Below are positions 50,858-58,802 of a stretch of 64,000 bases of DNA, in pieces. The stretch's first letter is position 1; each line of letters opens with the position of its first letter. A program made the translations under genes and the position numbers. A model generated the notes under the pieces. That model ran no database searches. It saw only the letters and a program-made list of their open reading frames with translations, and was not told the DNA's origin. Source of the DNA: Bog-756 sp963699055 (GTDB lineage: Bacteria > Actinomycetota > Acidimicrobiia > Acidimicrobiales > RAAP-2); NCBI GenBank assembly GCA_963699055.1, contig CAVOTA010000002.1, positions 868,001 through 932,000 of the forward strand, read 5' to 3'.

Positions 50858-51430
50858 TCAGTCCGGGAACAGCTCCCGGGCGTCCGCACCGTCGGACCCC
50901 CGCCACGAGCCGTAGGGGACCCGACCACCCCGGGGACGGGGCGACCGGCCCCGGGGCCACCACGCCAGCTCGCGTCCGGTGCCCGCGACGGACGCGGCCG
51001 ACCGGCACTCCACCCCGTCGAGCCCGTCGGCGTACGCCTCCCCGGCGACCGGCCGGCAGGCGTCGTGGGACACCCGGGTGCCGTCCCCGGCATCGGGATA
51101 GCCGGCCGGGAGCCCGGCGGCGGCCACCCCTCCGGCGGTCACCACGTCGGCGGCCACCTGGCGCCGGGGCAGGCGTGTGGCCACCAGCTCGAAGGCGTCG
51201 TCGGTGAGGTCGTCGGGCGCCACCCCCGTGCCCTCCAGCAGCCGGGCCACCTGGAGTCGGGCGGTGGCCACGTCGCGGCTGAGGTAGAGCGTCGGCCACG
51301 AGCCCGGTGGCGTCCACCGCCCGCCCCGCTCGCGGGCGAACCCGGGGTCGAAGGGATCCACCCACCCGGGGCGGCACACCCGGACCCACAGGTGGTCGGC
51401 CGGGATGACGGCCCGACGCCGGAGGGTCAC
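50858..51430 (-). CDS. RES-domain toxin
   Basis: A 190-residue protein with the RES fold: LWVRVCRPGWVDPFDPGF near the start, then GGRWTPPGSWPTLYLSRDVATA, which holds the Arg and Tyr expected in the NAD-binding pocket. Known RES toxins degrade NAD+ or ADP-ribosylate a target. It is longer than the usual ~150 residues, with a C-terminal Arg/Gly-rich extension. GTG 51430 overlaps the antitoxin stop (GTGA), the classical toxin-second order of RES-Xre pairs. Confidence 0.85.
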   Translation of the reverse strand: MTLRRRAVIPADHLWVRVCRPGWVDPFDPGFARERGGRWTPPGSWPTLYLSRDVATARLQVARLLEGTGVAPDDLTDDAFELVATRLPRRQVAADVVTAGGVAAAGLPAGYPDAGDGTRVSHDACRPVAGEAYADGLDGVECRSAASVAGTGRELAWWPRGRSPRPRGGRVPYGSWRGSDGADARELFPD

Positions 51431-51894
51431 GGCTGGACGCGGCGCAGGTCGAACACCGAAGCCACCGCATCGCGGGTCGACTGCAGGTCGTGGGACCGGG
51501 CCACCTCGAGCAGAGATCGCCCGCCCAGGGCCGTCGAGGGCCGCCGGACCACGACGGGGATCCGGTCGACCTTCACGTGGGCGAGCAGGGTGACCGTGGC
51601 CTCGTCGGCCAGTTGCACGTCCACCCGGCGGTCGGCGGGGATGCCACCGCTGCGCCACTTGGCGTACGCCTGTCGGGACACGCCGAACACGGCGGCGGCC
51701 TGGCTGGCCGACAGCTGCCACACCCGTTCGAACCGCCCGAGTGGCTCGGCCGACAGGTTGCGCTCGAGGAACTGGGCGAGCCGCGCCGCCGCGCCGGGAT
51801 CGGCCGACACCAACGCCGCCGCCGTCACCTCGGGATCGGCCACCGCCGGTACCGCAGCCCTCGTCCTGCCCTGACTCCCCCGTCCGGTCGGCAC
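51427..51894 (-). CDS. Xre/MbcA-like antitoxin of the RES toxin
   Basis: A 155-residue protein. A central helix-turn-helix-like segment (QLSASQAAAVFGVSRQAYAK) lies in an Xre domain, followed by a C-terminal part (LAHVKVDRIPVVVRRPS, SLLEVARSHD) that should cover the toxin active site. It would bind its own promoter region, where two 17-bp repeats lie. Start GTG 51894 has GGAGGTG 4-5 nt upstream. Confidence 0.82.
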   Translation of the reverse strand: MPTGRGSQGRTRAAVPAVADPEVTAAALVSADPGAAARLAQFLERNLSAEPLGRFERVWQLSASQAAAVFGVSRQAYAKWRSGGIPADRRVDVQLADEATVTLLAHVKVDRIPVVVRRPSTALGGRSLLEVARSHDLQSTRDAVASVFDLRRVQP

Positions 51895-51918
51895 GGTGCA
51901 CCTCCACTCGTCGACCCG

Positions 51919-51958
51919 ACCCTACCGCAACCGATCGTCAACCGCAACCGTTTGTCAA
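51919..51958 (-). promoter_or_regulatory. promoter and 17-bp repeats of the toxin-antitoxin operon
   Basis: On the minus strand there are two adjacent 17-bp units, TTGACAAACGGTTGCGG (51958-51942) and TTGACGATCGGTTGCGG (51941-51925), followed at once by TAGGGT (51924-51919). The TTGCGG of the first unit lies exactly 17 bp before TAGGGT, so it can act as the -35. Antitoxin binding to the repeats would block this promoter. Confidence 0.72.
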
Positions 51959-51993
51959 CTCCCTCCCTGGCCCCGGGGGTCGCCCGTCGCTCG

Positions 51994-52009
51994 GGGCCGT
52001 GTCCGGCCC
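51994..52009 (-). terminator. hairpin after arcC
   Basis: GGGCCG-TGTC-CGGCCC forms a perfect 6-bp stem 13 nt beyond the arcC stop codon. No T-run follows. A weaker longer-range pairing (51969-51975 with 51992-51998) overlaps it. Confidence 0.4.
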
Positions 52010-52022
52010 GACCCCCGTCGGG

Positions 52023-52931
52023 TCAGCCCGGTCCCACGTAGGTGCCGCAGTCACCCGCCAACAGTGCGTCGGCGTCGGTGAGCCTCCCGATCACGGCGGG
52101 TCGGCCCGTGGCCTCGACGAACCGACAGGCCGCCTCGACCTTGGGCCCCATCGACCCGGCCGGGAACGCCAGGGAGCGCAGCTCGGTCGGTGTGGTGCGG
52201 CCGATGGCGCGGGCTCCGGGTGTGGCGAAGCCGACCTCCACGTTGGCCACGTCGGTGAGGATCATCAGGGCGTCGGCGCCGAGGTCGACGGCCAGATGGG
52301 CGGCGGCCAGATCCTTGTCGATCACCGCCTCCGCCCCCCGCAGCCGGCCGTCGGCGTCACGGAACACGGGGACGCCGCCCCCGCCGGTGCAGATCACCAG
52401 CGCCCCCGCCCCGACCAGCCGCTCGATGGTGGCGAGCTCGACGAACCGCCGGGGCTCGGGCGAGGGGACCACGCGCCGCCAGCGGTCGCCGTCGGGCCGG
52501 ACCGTCCACCCCCGCGCCGCAGCCAGTCCGCGTGCAACCTCCTCGGTGTAGACGGGCCCGACGAACTTGGTCGGGTCGGCGAAGGCGGCGTCGTCGGCCG
52601 CCACCTCGGTCTGGCACACCAGGCTCACCACCTCCCGGTCGGGCAGTGCGTTCTCCAACGCCTGCAGGAAGAAGTAGCCGATCATCCCCTGGGACTCGGC
52701 CCCCAGCACGTCGAGCGGGTACGGCGCGGGCAGGTCGGGGTCGAGTGCACTCTCGTTGGCCAGGATGCCCACCTGGGGTCCGTTGCCGTGGGTGACCACG
52801 AGCTGGTGGTCGCCGGCCAGGGCCGAGAGGGCACCGACGGCCGCCGCCACGTGGTGCTCCTGGATCTCGGCCAGGGGGACCTCCCCCCGTTCGAGGAGCG
52901 CGTTGCCCCCGACGGCGACGACGACCCGCAC
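52023..52931 (-). CDS. arcC: carbamate kinase
   Basis: A 302-residue carbamate kinase that makes ATP from carbamoyl phosphate and ADP, the last step of the arginine deiminase pathway. Motifs: VVVAVGGNALLERGE, VVTHGNGPQVG, ICTGGGGVPVF and AVIDKDLAAAHLA. Start GTG 52931 is 1 nt after the arcB stop. Last gene of the arc operon; a hairpin follows. Confidence 0.96.
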   Translation of the reverse strand: MRVVVAVGGNALLERGEVPLAEIQEHHVAAAVGALSALAGDHQLVVTHGNGPQVGILANESALDPDLPAPYPLDVLGAESQGMIGYFFLQALENALPDREVVSLVCQTEVAADDAAFADPTKFVGPVYTEEVARGLAAARGWTVRPDGDRWRRVVPSPEPRRFVELATIERLVGAGALVICTGGGGVPVFRDADGRLRGAEAVIDKDLAAAHLAVDLGADALMILTDVANVEVGFATPGARAIGRTTPTELRSLAFPAGSMGPKVEAACRFVEATGRPAVIGRLTDADALLAGDCGTYVGPG

Positions 52932-52932
52932 C

Positions 52933-53970
52933 TCAGTCGCCGAGGGAGGCGACCATCATCGCCTTGATCGTGTGCAGGCGGTTCTCGGCCTGGTCGAAGA
53001 CGATCGACGCCGGCGACTCGAACACCTCGTCGGTCACCTCGAGGGCGTCGAGGTGCCAGGTGTCGGCCAGTCGGCGCCCGAGCGCCGTATGGGTGTCGTG
53101 CAGCGCGGGCAGGCAGTGCATGAACTTCACGTCGGCGTTGCCGGTCATGGCCATCGTCGCTCCGGTGACCTGGTAGGGCAGCAGCTCCTTGATCCTCGGC
53201 TCCCACGCGGAGGCCGGCTCCCCCATGGACACCCAGACGTCGGTGTAGAGGAAGTCGGCCCCCTCCACGCCGGCGAGCACGTCGGAACCGACGTGGATGC
53301 GGGCGCCGGACACCGCGGCCAGCGCCCGGGCGAGGGACTGGACCTCGGCGGACGGCCACCGACCCTCGGGGGCGGCGATGCGGACGTCCATGCCGAGCAG
53401 GGCCCCGGTCACCAGAAGGGAGTTGGCCGTGTTGTTGTCGGCGTCGCCCAGGTAGCAGAAGCCCACCCGGTCGAGCGCCTTGTCGGTATGGTCCCGCATG
53501 GTCAGGATGTCGGCCAGCATCTGGGTGGGATGCCACTGGTCGGTCAGGCCGTTCCACACCGGCACGCCGGCGTGGCGAGCCAGCGTCTCCACCGACTCCT
53601 GGGCGAACCCGCGGAACTCGATGCCGTCGTACATGCGCCCGAGGACGCGGGCGGTGTCCTTGATCGACTCCCCCTCCCCGATGTGGCTCCCCTCGGGACC
53701 GAGGTAGGTGACGTGGGCACCCTGGTCGTAGGCGCCGACCTCGAACGCCGCACGGGTGCGGGTCGAGGCCTTCTCGAAGATCAGGGCGATGGTACGCCCG
53801 ACCAGACGACGGCGCTCGGTGCCCGACCGCTTCTCGTGGCGGAGCACGGCGGCGAGGTCGATGACGGACGCGAACTCGTCGGCGGTGAGGTCCGTCACGG
53901 TGCACAGACTGCGCCCCCGCAGGTGGCCGGTCTCGACGGACCCGTCGGGCGGGGTGGTCCCGGCGCCCAC
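52933..53970 (-). CDS. arcB: ornithine carbamoyltransferase (catabolic)
   Basis: A 345-residue transcarbamylase. It has the carbamoyl-phosphate motif FEKASTRTRAAFE, DQWHPTQMLAD and the ornithine-binding FMHCLPALHD. In this operon it should run backwards, splitting citrulline to ornithine and carbamoyl phosphate. Start GTG 53970, 2 nt after the arcA stop; the longer open frame overlaps arcA and is not supported. Catabolic assignment is from the neighbours; no separate arg operon is visible in the window. Confidence 0.95.
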   Translation of the reverse strand: MGAGTTPPDGSVETGHLRGRSLCTVTDLTADEFASVIDLAAVLRHEKRSGTERRRLVGRTIALIFEKASTRTRAAFEVGAYDQGAHVTYLGPEGSHIGEGESIKDTARVLGRMYDGIEFRGFAQESVETLARHAGVPVWNGLTDQWHPTQMLADILTMRDHTDKALDRVGFCYLGDADNNTANSLLVTGALLGMDVRIAAPEGRWPSAEVQSLARALAAVSGARIHVGSDVLAGVEGADFLYTDVWVSMGEPASAWEPRIKELLPYQVTGATMAMTGNADVKFMHCLPALHDTHTALGRRLADTWHLDALEVTDEVFESPASIVFDQAENRLHTIKAMMVASLGD

Positions 53971-53972
53971 CG

Positions 53973-55193
53973 TCAGGCCGCGTCGCGCTCGAGCGGACAG
54001 GTCATGCACCGGGGTCCGCCCCGGCCGCGCCCGAGTTCGTTGCCGCCGATGTCGACGACCTCGATCCCGTGCTTGCGCAGCATCGTGTTGGTGGCCACGT
54101 TGCGTTCGTAGCCCATCACCACCCCGGGGGCCACCGCCAGGTAGTTGGTCCCGTCGTCCCACTGCTCGCGCTCGGCGGCCCGGATGTCCTCGTCGGTGGT
54201 GAGGACGGTGATCTCCTCGACCTCGAGGATCTCGGCCAGGGACTCCCACAGGCTGTGGTTCCGGGCGATGGAGAACCCGCCCGGCTCGTCGCTGCGGGTG
54301 AGCGTCCAGCTCCGCAGCCGGCGGTCGAAGTACGGGTAGAGGACGAACGTGGCGGCGTCGACCATCGACATCACGGTGTCGAGGTGCATGAAGGCATGAC
54401 TGTGGGGCAGTTCGATGGCCACCACCTTCGTCGCCTGGTCGGCGGCGAACAGTGCACGGGCGACCGACTCGACGGCCATGGGCGACGTCCGTTCGCCCAT
54501 GCCGATGAGGACGGCCCCGTGGCCGATGACGTGGACGTCGCCACCCTCGATGGTGGCCGGCTGGTACTCGCGGTCGTCACCGCCGTAGTAGGTCGTGAAC
54601 CCGGCTCCGGCGAAGGTCGGATGGTGCTGGTAGATGGCCCGCGTGTGCAGCGACTCCCGTCGGCGCGCCGGCATGGCCATGGGGTTGATGGTCACGCCCC
54701 CGTAGATCCAGCACGAGTTGTCCCGTTGGAACAGGTGGTTCGGCAGCGGGGTGAGGACGAAGTCGTCGGCCTGGAGCATGTTCCACTTGAGGCTGTGGGC
54801 CCGCATCGGGTGCAGATCGGCCTTCAGGATGCCGCCGACCAGGAACTGGGCCAGCTCCGTCCCGTCCAGGTCCTCGAGCAGGTGGCGCACCGGGTCGACC
54901 AGGGAGGGCCCGAGATTCTCGGGCGTGCAGACGCGGTCGAGCACGAAGGCCCGTCCGTCGGGCAGCTCCAGGGTCTCGGCCAGGAGCCGGCCGTAGTAGT
55001 GCACGGTCACGCCCTTGTCCCGCAGGGCCTCGGCGAAGGCGTCGTGCTCCTCCTTGGCCTTCGACGCCCACATGACGTCGTCGAACAGCAGCGCCCCGAT
55101 GTTGTCCGGCGTGAGCCGCGACAGCTCCAGCCCGGGTCGGTGGACGATGGCCTGGCGGAGCCGGCCGATCTCGGAATCTACGCGGAAGGACAT
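53973..55193 (-). CDS. arcA: arginine deiminase
   Basis: A 406-residue arginine deiminase (arginine to citrulline and ammonia). It has VHRPGLELSRLTPDN, NHLFQRDNSCWIYGG (Asp of the active site), the His in FMHLDTVMSMVD, and the catalytic Cys in GRGRGGPRCMTCPLERD. ATG 55193 is chosen for GGAG 8 nt upstream; the frame extends 20 residues further with no homology. Second gene of the operon, after the permease. Confidence 0.95.
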   Translation of the reverse strand: MSFRVDSEIGRLRQAIVHRPGLELSRLTPDNIGALLFDDVMWASKAKEEHDAFAEALRDKGVTVHYYGRLLAETLELPDGRAFVLDRVCTPENLGPSLVDPVRHLLEDLDGTELAQFLVGGILKADLHPMRAHSLKWNMLQADDFVLTPLPNHLFQRDNSCWIYGGVTINPMAMPARRRESLHTRAIYQHHPTFAGAGFTTYYGGDDREYQPATIEGGDVHVIGHGAVLIGMGERTSPMAVESVARALFAADQATKVVAIELPHSHAFMHLDTVMSMVDAATFVLYPYFDRRLRSWTLTRSDEPGGFSIARNHSLWESLAEILEVEEITVLTTDEDIRAAEREQWDDGTNYLAVAPGVVMGYERNVATNTMLRKHGIEVVDIGGNELGRGRGGPRCMTCPLERDAA

Positions 55194-55263
55194 CGGGAGT
55201 GCTCCAGTCGTGGGGTGGGTGTGGCCCAGGGGTGACGGCGTGGGGTCGGGCACGGGAACGGCC

Positions 55264-56739
55264 TCAGCGGGACGGGGCCGGCTCGACCGTCGGGTCGGCC
55301 GGCGGCACCGGCTCGATCTCGGGGAGGTCGACCGGCACGGCGGCGTCGCCCATCCGCTGGCGCCAGGCGTTCAGGAAGGCGTAGACGACCACGCCCACCA
55401 TGAGCACGAGCACCGTCTGGTAGACGACCTGGTAGGGATTGGCGAAGGCCACCCACATGGAGAACAGCACGCTGGCACCGGCCACGCACAGGTCGCGGGC
55501 CAGCTGCCAGCCGTGCACCTTGCGCCGGCGGGAGACCAGGAAGGTGAGCTGGGCGATGGCCGACATGAAGTACGGGATGGCCACGGTCACCACCGTCAGG
55601 TCCACCAGGTAGGTGAAGACGGTGAGCCCGGCACTGGTGTTGTAGCGCCACAGCATGAGCAGCGACGGCAGCGCGGTACCGACCAGGATGCCGAACCAGG
55701 CCGTTCCCTTCTTGTCGGTCCAGGCGAAGGGTCGGGGGAACAGGTCGTCCTGGGCCATGGCCCGTGACGTCTCGGTGACGATGAGCGTCCACCCGTTCAG
55801 CGCCCCGATGCCCGAGATCACGGCGATGGCCGCGATGAACTTCCCGGCCCAGCTGCTGTGGGGGAACATGGCGTCGAAGGCGTTGACGAAGGGCGATCCG
55901 GTGTTGATCAGGGTGTGGTGCGCCACCAGGCCCATGACCACCGCGGTGACCAGCACGTAGAGCAACGCGCTCAGCGCGGTCCCGAGGATGGAGGCCCGGC
56001 TGACGTTGACCCTCGGGTTGCGCACCCGCTTGGCGGTCATGGCCGCGGCCTCGACGCCGATGAAGGAGAAGAGGGCCACGCTGGCGGCGATCCCGATGGC
56101 GCTGTAGAGGCTGCCGCCCGAGGCGTTGAACGGTCCGAAGTGGGCCGAGGTGACGAAGAACCACCCGACGATGCCCACGAAGAGCAGCGGCAGGAACTTC
56201 AGCACGACGGTGATGTTCTGGAACCACGCCATCTGGCGCACGCCGGCCAGGTTGACCAGGGCCGGCACCCACAGGCCGACCATGGCGATCGTCCAGTTGG
56301 CCATGCCGGAGGGATGGGCCCAGCCGAACAGGGCGTCGACGTAGAAGACCCACGACGACACGATGGCGGCGTTGCCGGCCCAGGACTGGATCCAGTAGCA
56401 CCAGCCCACCAGGTAGCCGGCGAAGTCGCCGAACTCGTGGCGGCTGTAGGCGTACAGGCCACCGTCGCTGTCGGGGATCCGTCGCGTCAGTTGGCCGAAC
56501 AGGACGGCGAGCAGCATGGCGCCGACGGCGATGACGCCGAGCACGATGATCCCCATGGTGCCCGCGCCGGCGATCACCGCCGGCATGGTGAACACCCCCG
56601 TCCCGACGATGCTGCCGATCACCAGGCCGGTGGCCGAGGTGAGGCCGAGTGCGTGGGCCTTCTCCTGGTTCCGGGGCGACATCCCCTCCGGCGGTCCCGG
56701 CGGTACGACAGGTTCGACCCGATCTGGTGCCAGTGTCAT
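55264..56739 (-). CDS. APC-family permease, probable arginine/ornithine antiporter
   Basis: A 491-residue transporter with about twelve to thirteen helices. It starts with the APC motif GLTSATGLVIGSIVGTGVF and has SDGGLYAYSRHEFGDFAGYL and FSFIGVEAAAMTAKRV. By position as first gene of the arginine deiminase operon it should exchange arginine for ornithine (ArcD role), though it belongs to the basic amino acid/polyamine antiporter family. ATG 56739 follows GAGGAG by 5 nt. Confidence 0.85.
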   Translation of the reverse strand: MTLAPDRVEPVVPPGPPEGMSPRNQEKAHALGLTSATGLVIGSIVGTGVFTMPAVIAGAGTMGIIVLGVIAVGAMLLAVLFGQLTRRIPDSDGGLYAYSRHEFGDFAGYLVGWCYWIQSWAGNAAIVSSWVFYVDALFGWAHPSGMANWTIAMVGLWVPALVNLAGVRQMAWFQNITVVLKFLPLLFVGIVGWFFVTSAHFGPFNASGGSLYSAIGIAASVALFSFIGVEAAAMTAKRVRNPRVNVSRASILGTALSALLYVLVTAVVMGLVAHHTLINTGSPFVNAFDAMFPHSSWAGKFIAAIAVISGIGALNGWTLIVTETSRAMAQDDLFPRPFAWTDKKGTAWFGILVGTALPSLLMLWRYNTSAGLTVFTYLVDLTVVTVAIPYFMSAIAQLTFLVSRRRKVHGWQLARDLCVAGASVLFSMWVAFANPYQVVYQTVLVLMVGVVVYAFLNAWRQRMGDAAVPVDLPEIEPVPPADPTVEPAPSR

Positions 56740-56762
56740 CGCCACTCCTCACGGTCCGTTGG

Positions 56763-56781
56763 GTGGAGCGGTCCACTCCAC
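56763..56781. promoter_or_regulatory. inverted repeat upstream of the arc operon
   Basis: GTGGAG-N7-CTCCAC is a perfect inverted repeat 24 nt before the permease ATG, downstream of a possible -10 (TATCTG, minus strand, near 56822). It is a candidate operator; the regulator is unknown. Confidence 0.4.
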
Positions 56782-56946
56782 GCTCTCCGAACACTGTGCG
56801 ACAGCCGCGGATCGACAGATAGGGCACAAAGACCTCTGGCGTGGCGTCGGGTGCAGCGCGGACCCCTGCGGTCACGCGCCCGTCACCGACCGTTCACGCG
56901 GGTGACGTCCGGGATGCCGACCGGCCGGGGACGACCGGGCGATCGG

Positions 56947-58236
56947 TCAGCGAACCTGGGTCTCGGCATCCTCGACGGCGGCGACCTCGACGAGGTGGAT
57001 CTCGGTGTCGGTGGTGCCCACCCGTACGCCGGCCTGATGGCGCCACATCAGCAGCCCGGCCGCCGCCACCGTGGCCACGGCGCCGGTCATCATGGCCACC
57101 CGGGGGCTGGTCCACTGGGCGATGGCGCCCACCAGCGGCGCCCCGATGGGCGTGGTGCCGAGGAAGGCCATGGCGTACAGGGCCATCACCCGTCCGCGCA
57201 TGGCCGGATCGGCCGTGAGCTGGAGGGTGGCGTTGGCCGTGGCGATGAAGCCGATGGACGCCGCGCCCATCAGGACGATCAGCAGGTCGGCGGCGAGCAG
57301 CGTCGGGGCCAGTGCCACCGCCGCCAGGAGCCCGCCGAACACCAGAGCCAGCACCTGCAGCAGCCGCGGCGTGGGCCGCGCCCGGTGGGCGGCGAACAAT
57401 CCGCCCACGATCGCCCCGGCCCCCATGCACGAGGTCAGCATGGCGTAGGCCCCCGCACCTCCCCCGAAGGTGTCCTTGGCCAGCAGGGCCAGGGTGACGG
57501 TGAAGTTGTAGGCGAAGATGCCGATGACGGCCACGGCGATGAGGACGTTGCGCAGCGCCGGCGTGCGCCAGACGTAGCGGAACCCGTCGCGCACCTGACC
57601 CTTGGCCCGCTCGACCGGTCGGGTCGGGTGGAGCTCGGCGGCCCGCATCATGGCGAGACCGATCAGCACCGCCACGTAGGAGGCGGCGTTGACGAAGAAG
57701 CAGACGCCCAGGCCGAAGACGGTGATGACCACGCCGCCGATGGCCGGCCCAACGACGCGTGACGCGTTCATCACCACCGAGTTGAGGCTCACGGCGTTCG
57801 GGAGGTCGTCGCGACCCACCATCTCGATCATGAACGTCTGCCGTGCCGGGTTGTCGAAGAGGTTGACCATGCCGAGGAGCCCGGCGAGCAGGTACACCTG
57901 CCACAGCTCGACCGAGTCGGTCACCACCAGGATCCCGAGCACCAGGGCCAGCAGCCCCCCTGCCGACTGTGTGGCGTACAGGAGCCGGCGCTTGTTGGTG
58001 CGGTCGGCGACCAGCCCGCCGAACGGGCCGAGCAGCAGCATGGGCAGGAACTGGAGCCCGACGACGATGCCGAGGTCCACGCCGCTTCCGGTCAGGTGCA
58101 GGACCAGCCACGCCTGGGCCACCGACTGCATCCAGGTGCCCGAGACCGAGATCAGCTGTGCGGTGAAGTAGAGCCGGAAGTTCCGGATCCGCAACGAGCT
58201 GAACGTCTGGTGGACGGCACCACGGAAGGCGGTCAC
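56947..58236 (-). CDS. MFS efflux transporter (DHA3-like)
   Basis: A 429-residue major facilitator with twelve helices. It has LISVSGTWMQSVAQAWLVLH in TM1-2, the loop motif GGLVADRTNKRRLL (motif A), and NLFDNPARQTFMIEMVGRDD, typical of the EntS/DHA3 group. GTG 58236 overlaps the marR stop, so it is cotranslated with its likely regulator. Substrate unknown; a drug or siderophore is usual. Confidence 0.92.
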   Translation of the reverse strand: MTAFRGAVHQTFSSLRIRNFRLYFTAQLISVSGTWMQSVAQAWLVLHLTGSGVDLGIVVGLQFLPMLLLGPFGGLVADRTNKRRLLYATQSAGGLLALVLGILVVTDSVELWQVYLLAGLLGMVNLFDNPARQTFMIEMVGRDDLPNAVSLNSVVMNASRVVGPAIGGVVITVFGLGVCFFVNAASYVAVLIGLAMMRAAELHPTRPVERAKGQVRDGFRYVWRTPALRNVLIAVAVIGIFAYNFTVTLALLAKDTFGGGAGAYAMLTSCMGAGAIVGGLFAAHRARPTPRLLQVLALVFGGLLAAVALAPTLLAADLLIVLMGAASIGFIATANATLQLTADPAMRGRVMALYAMAFLGTTPIGAPLVGAIAQWTSPRVAMMTGAVATVAAAGLLMWRHQAGVRVGTTDTEIHLVEVAAVEDAETQVR

Positions 58237-58730
58237 CCGTCGGCCCCGTCGACCAGTCGTTCGAGCAGCGCCGTCAGGTCGCCGAGCGCCGCCCGCTCGG
58301 CCGGGTCGAGCGCGGCCACCCGCTCGGCCAGGAACGCGTTCTTCAGCGACCGGTTGTGGAGGAGGACCGCCTCACCGGTGGCGGTGATGGTGATGCGGGC
58401 CACCCGCCGGTCGGCGGCGTCCGCCTCGCGGGTCACGTACCCCATGCCCTCGAGGGCCCCCACGATGCGGGTCATGGAGGGCGGCTGCACCGACTCCCGG
58501 GCGGCCAACGCACCGAGGGTGGGCGAACCCAGGTGGGCCACGCCGGCCAGGGCCGACGCCTGCGACGGGGTGAGCCCCGGATCCGACTGCCGCCGAAGCG
58601 ACCGGTGCAGGCGGGTGACGGCCAGGCGCAGTCGGGCCGCCAGCGCCACCTCCTCGGGGTCCTCGGTGCCGTCGGGCGACCCGACTCCCCCGGTGGCGTC
58701 CGTGGCGTCGGTTCCGACGGTCGAGATCAT
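58233..58730 (-). CDS. MarR-family regulator
   Basis: A 165-residue winged-helix protein with ALAGVAHLGSPTLGALAARE, SMTRIVGALEGMGYVTREAD and DRRVARITITATGEAVL (the DxR wing motif). It should repress its own operon and the MFS pump by binding the inverted repeat directly upstream, and let go when it binds a ligand. The start ATG 58730 lies 6 nt from a TATACT box, so the message is probably leaderless. Confidence 0.92.
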   Translation of the reverse strand: MISTVGTDATDATGGVGSPDGTEDPEEVALAARLRLAVTRLHRSLRRQSDPGLTPSQASALAGVAHLGSPTLGALAARESVQPPSMTRIVGALEGMGYVTREADAADRRVARITITATGEAVLLHNRSLKNAFLAERVAALDPAERAALGDLTALLERLVDGADG

Positions 58731-58736
58731 GCCCTC

Positions 58737-58767
58737 AGTATAGTTAGTTTTGCTAACTAATTCAACC
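58737..58767 (-). promoter_or_regulatory. marR promoter and operator
   Basis: On the minus strand TTGAAT (58767-58762) and TATACT (58742-58737) are separated by 19 bp that form a perfect inverted repeat, TAGTTAG-caaaa-CTAACTA (58761-58743). A repressor on this site would block both promoter elements. Confidence 0.82.
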
Positions 58768-58802
58768 GCGGGGACGAACGCCCAGGTCAGGACCGTGACC
58801 GT

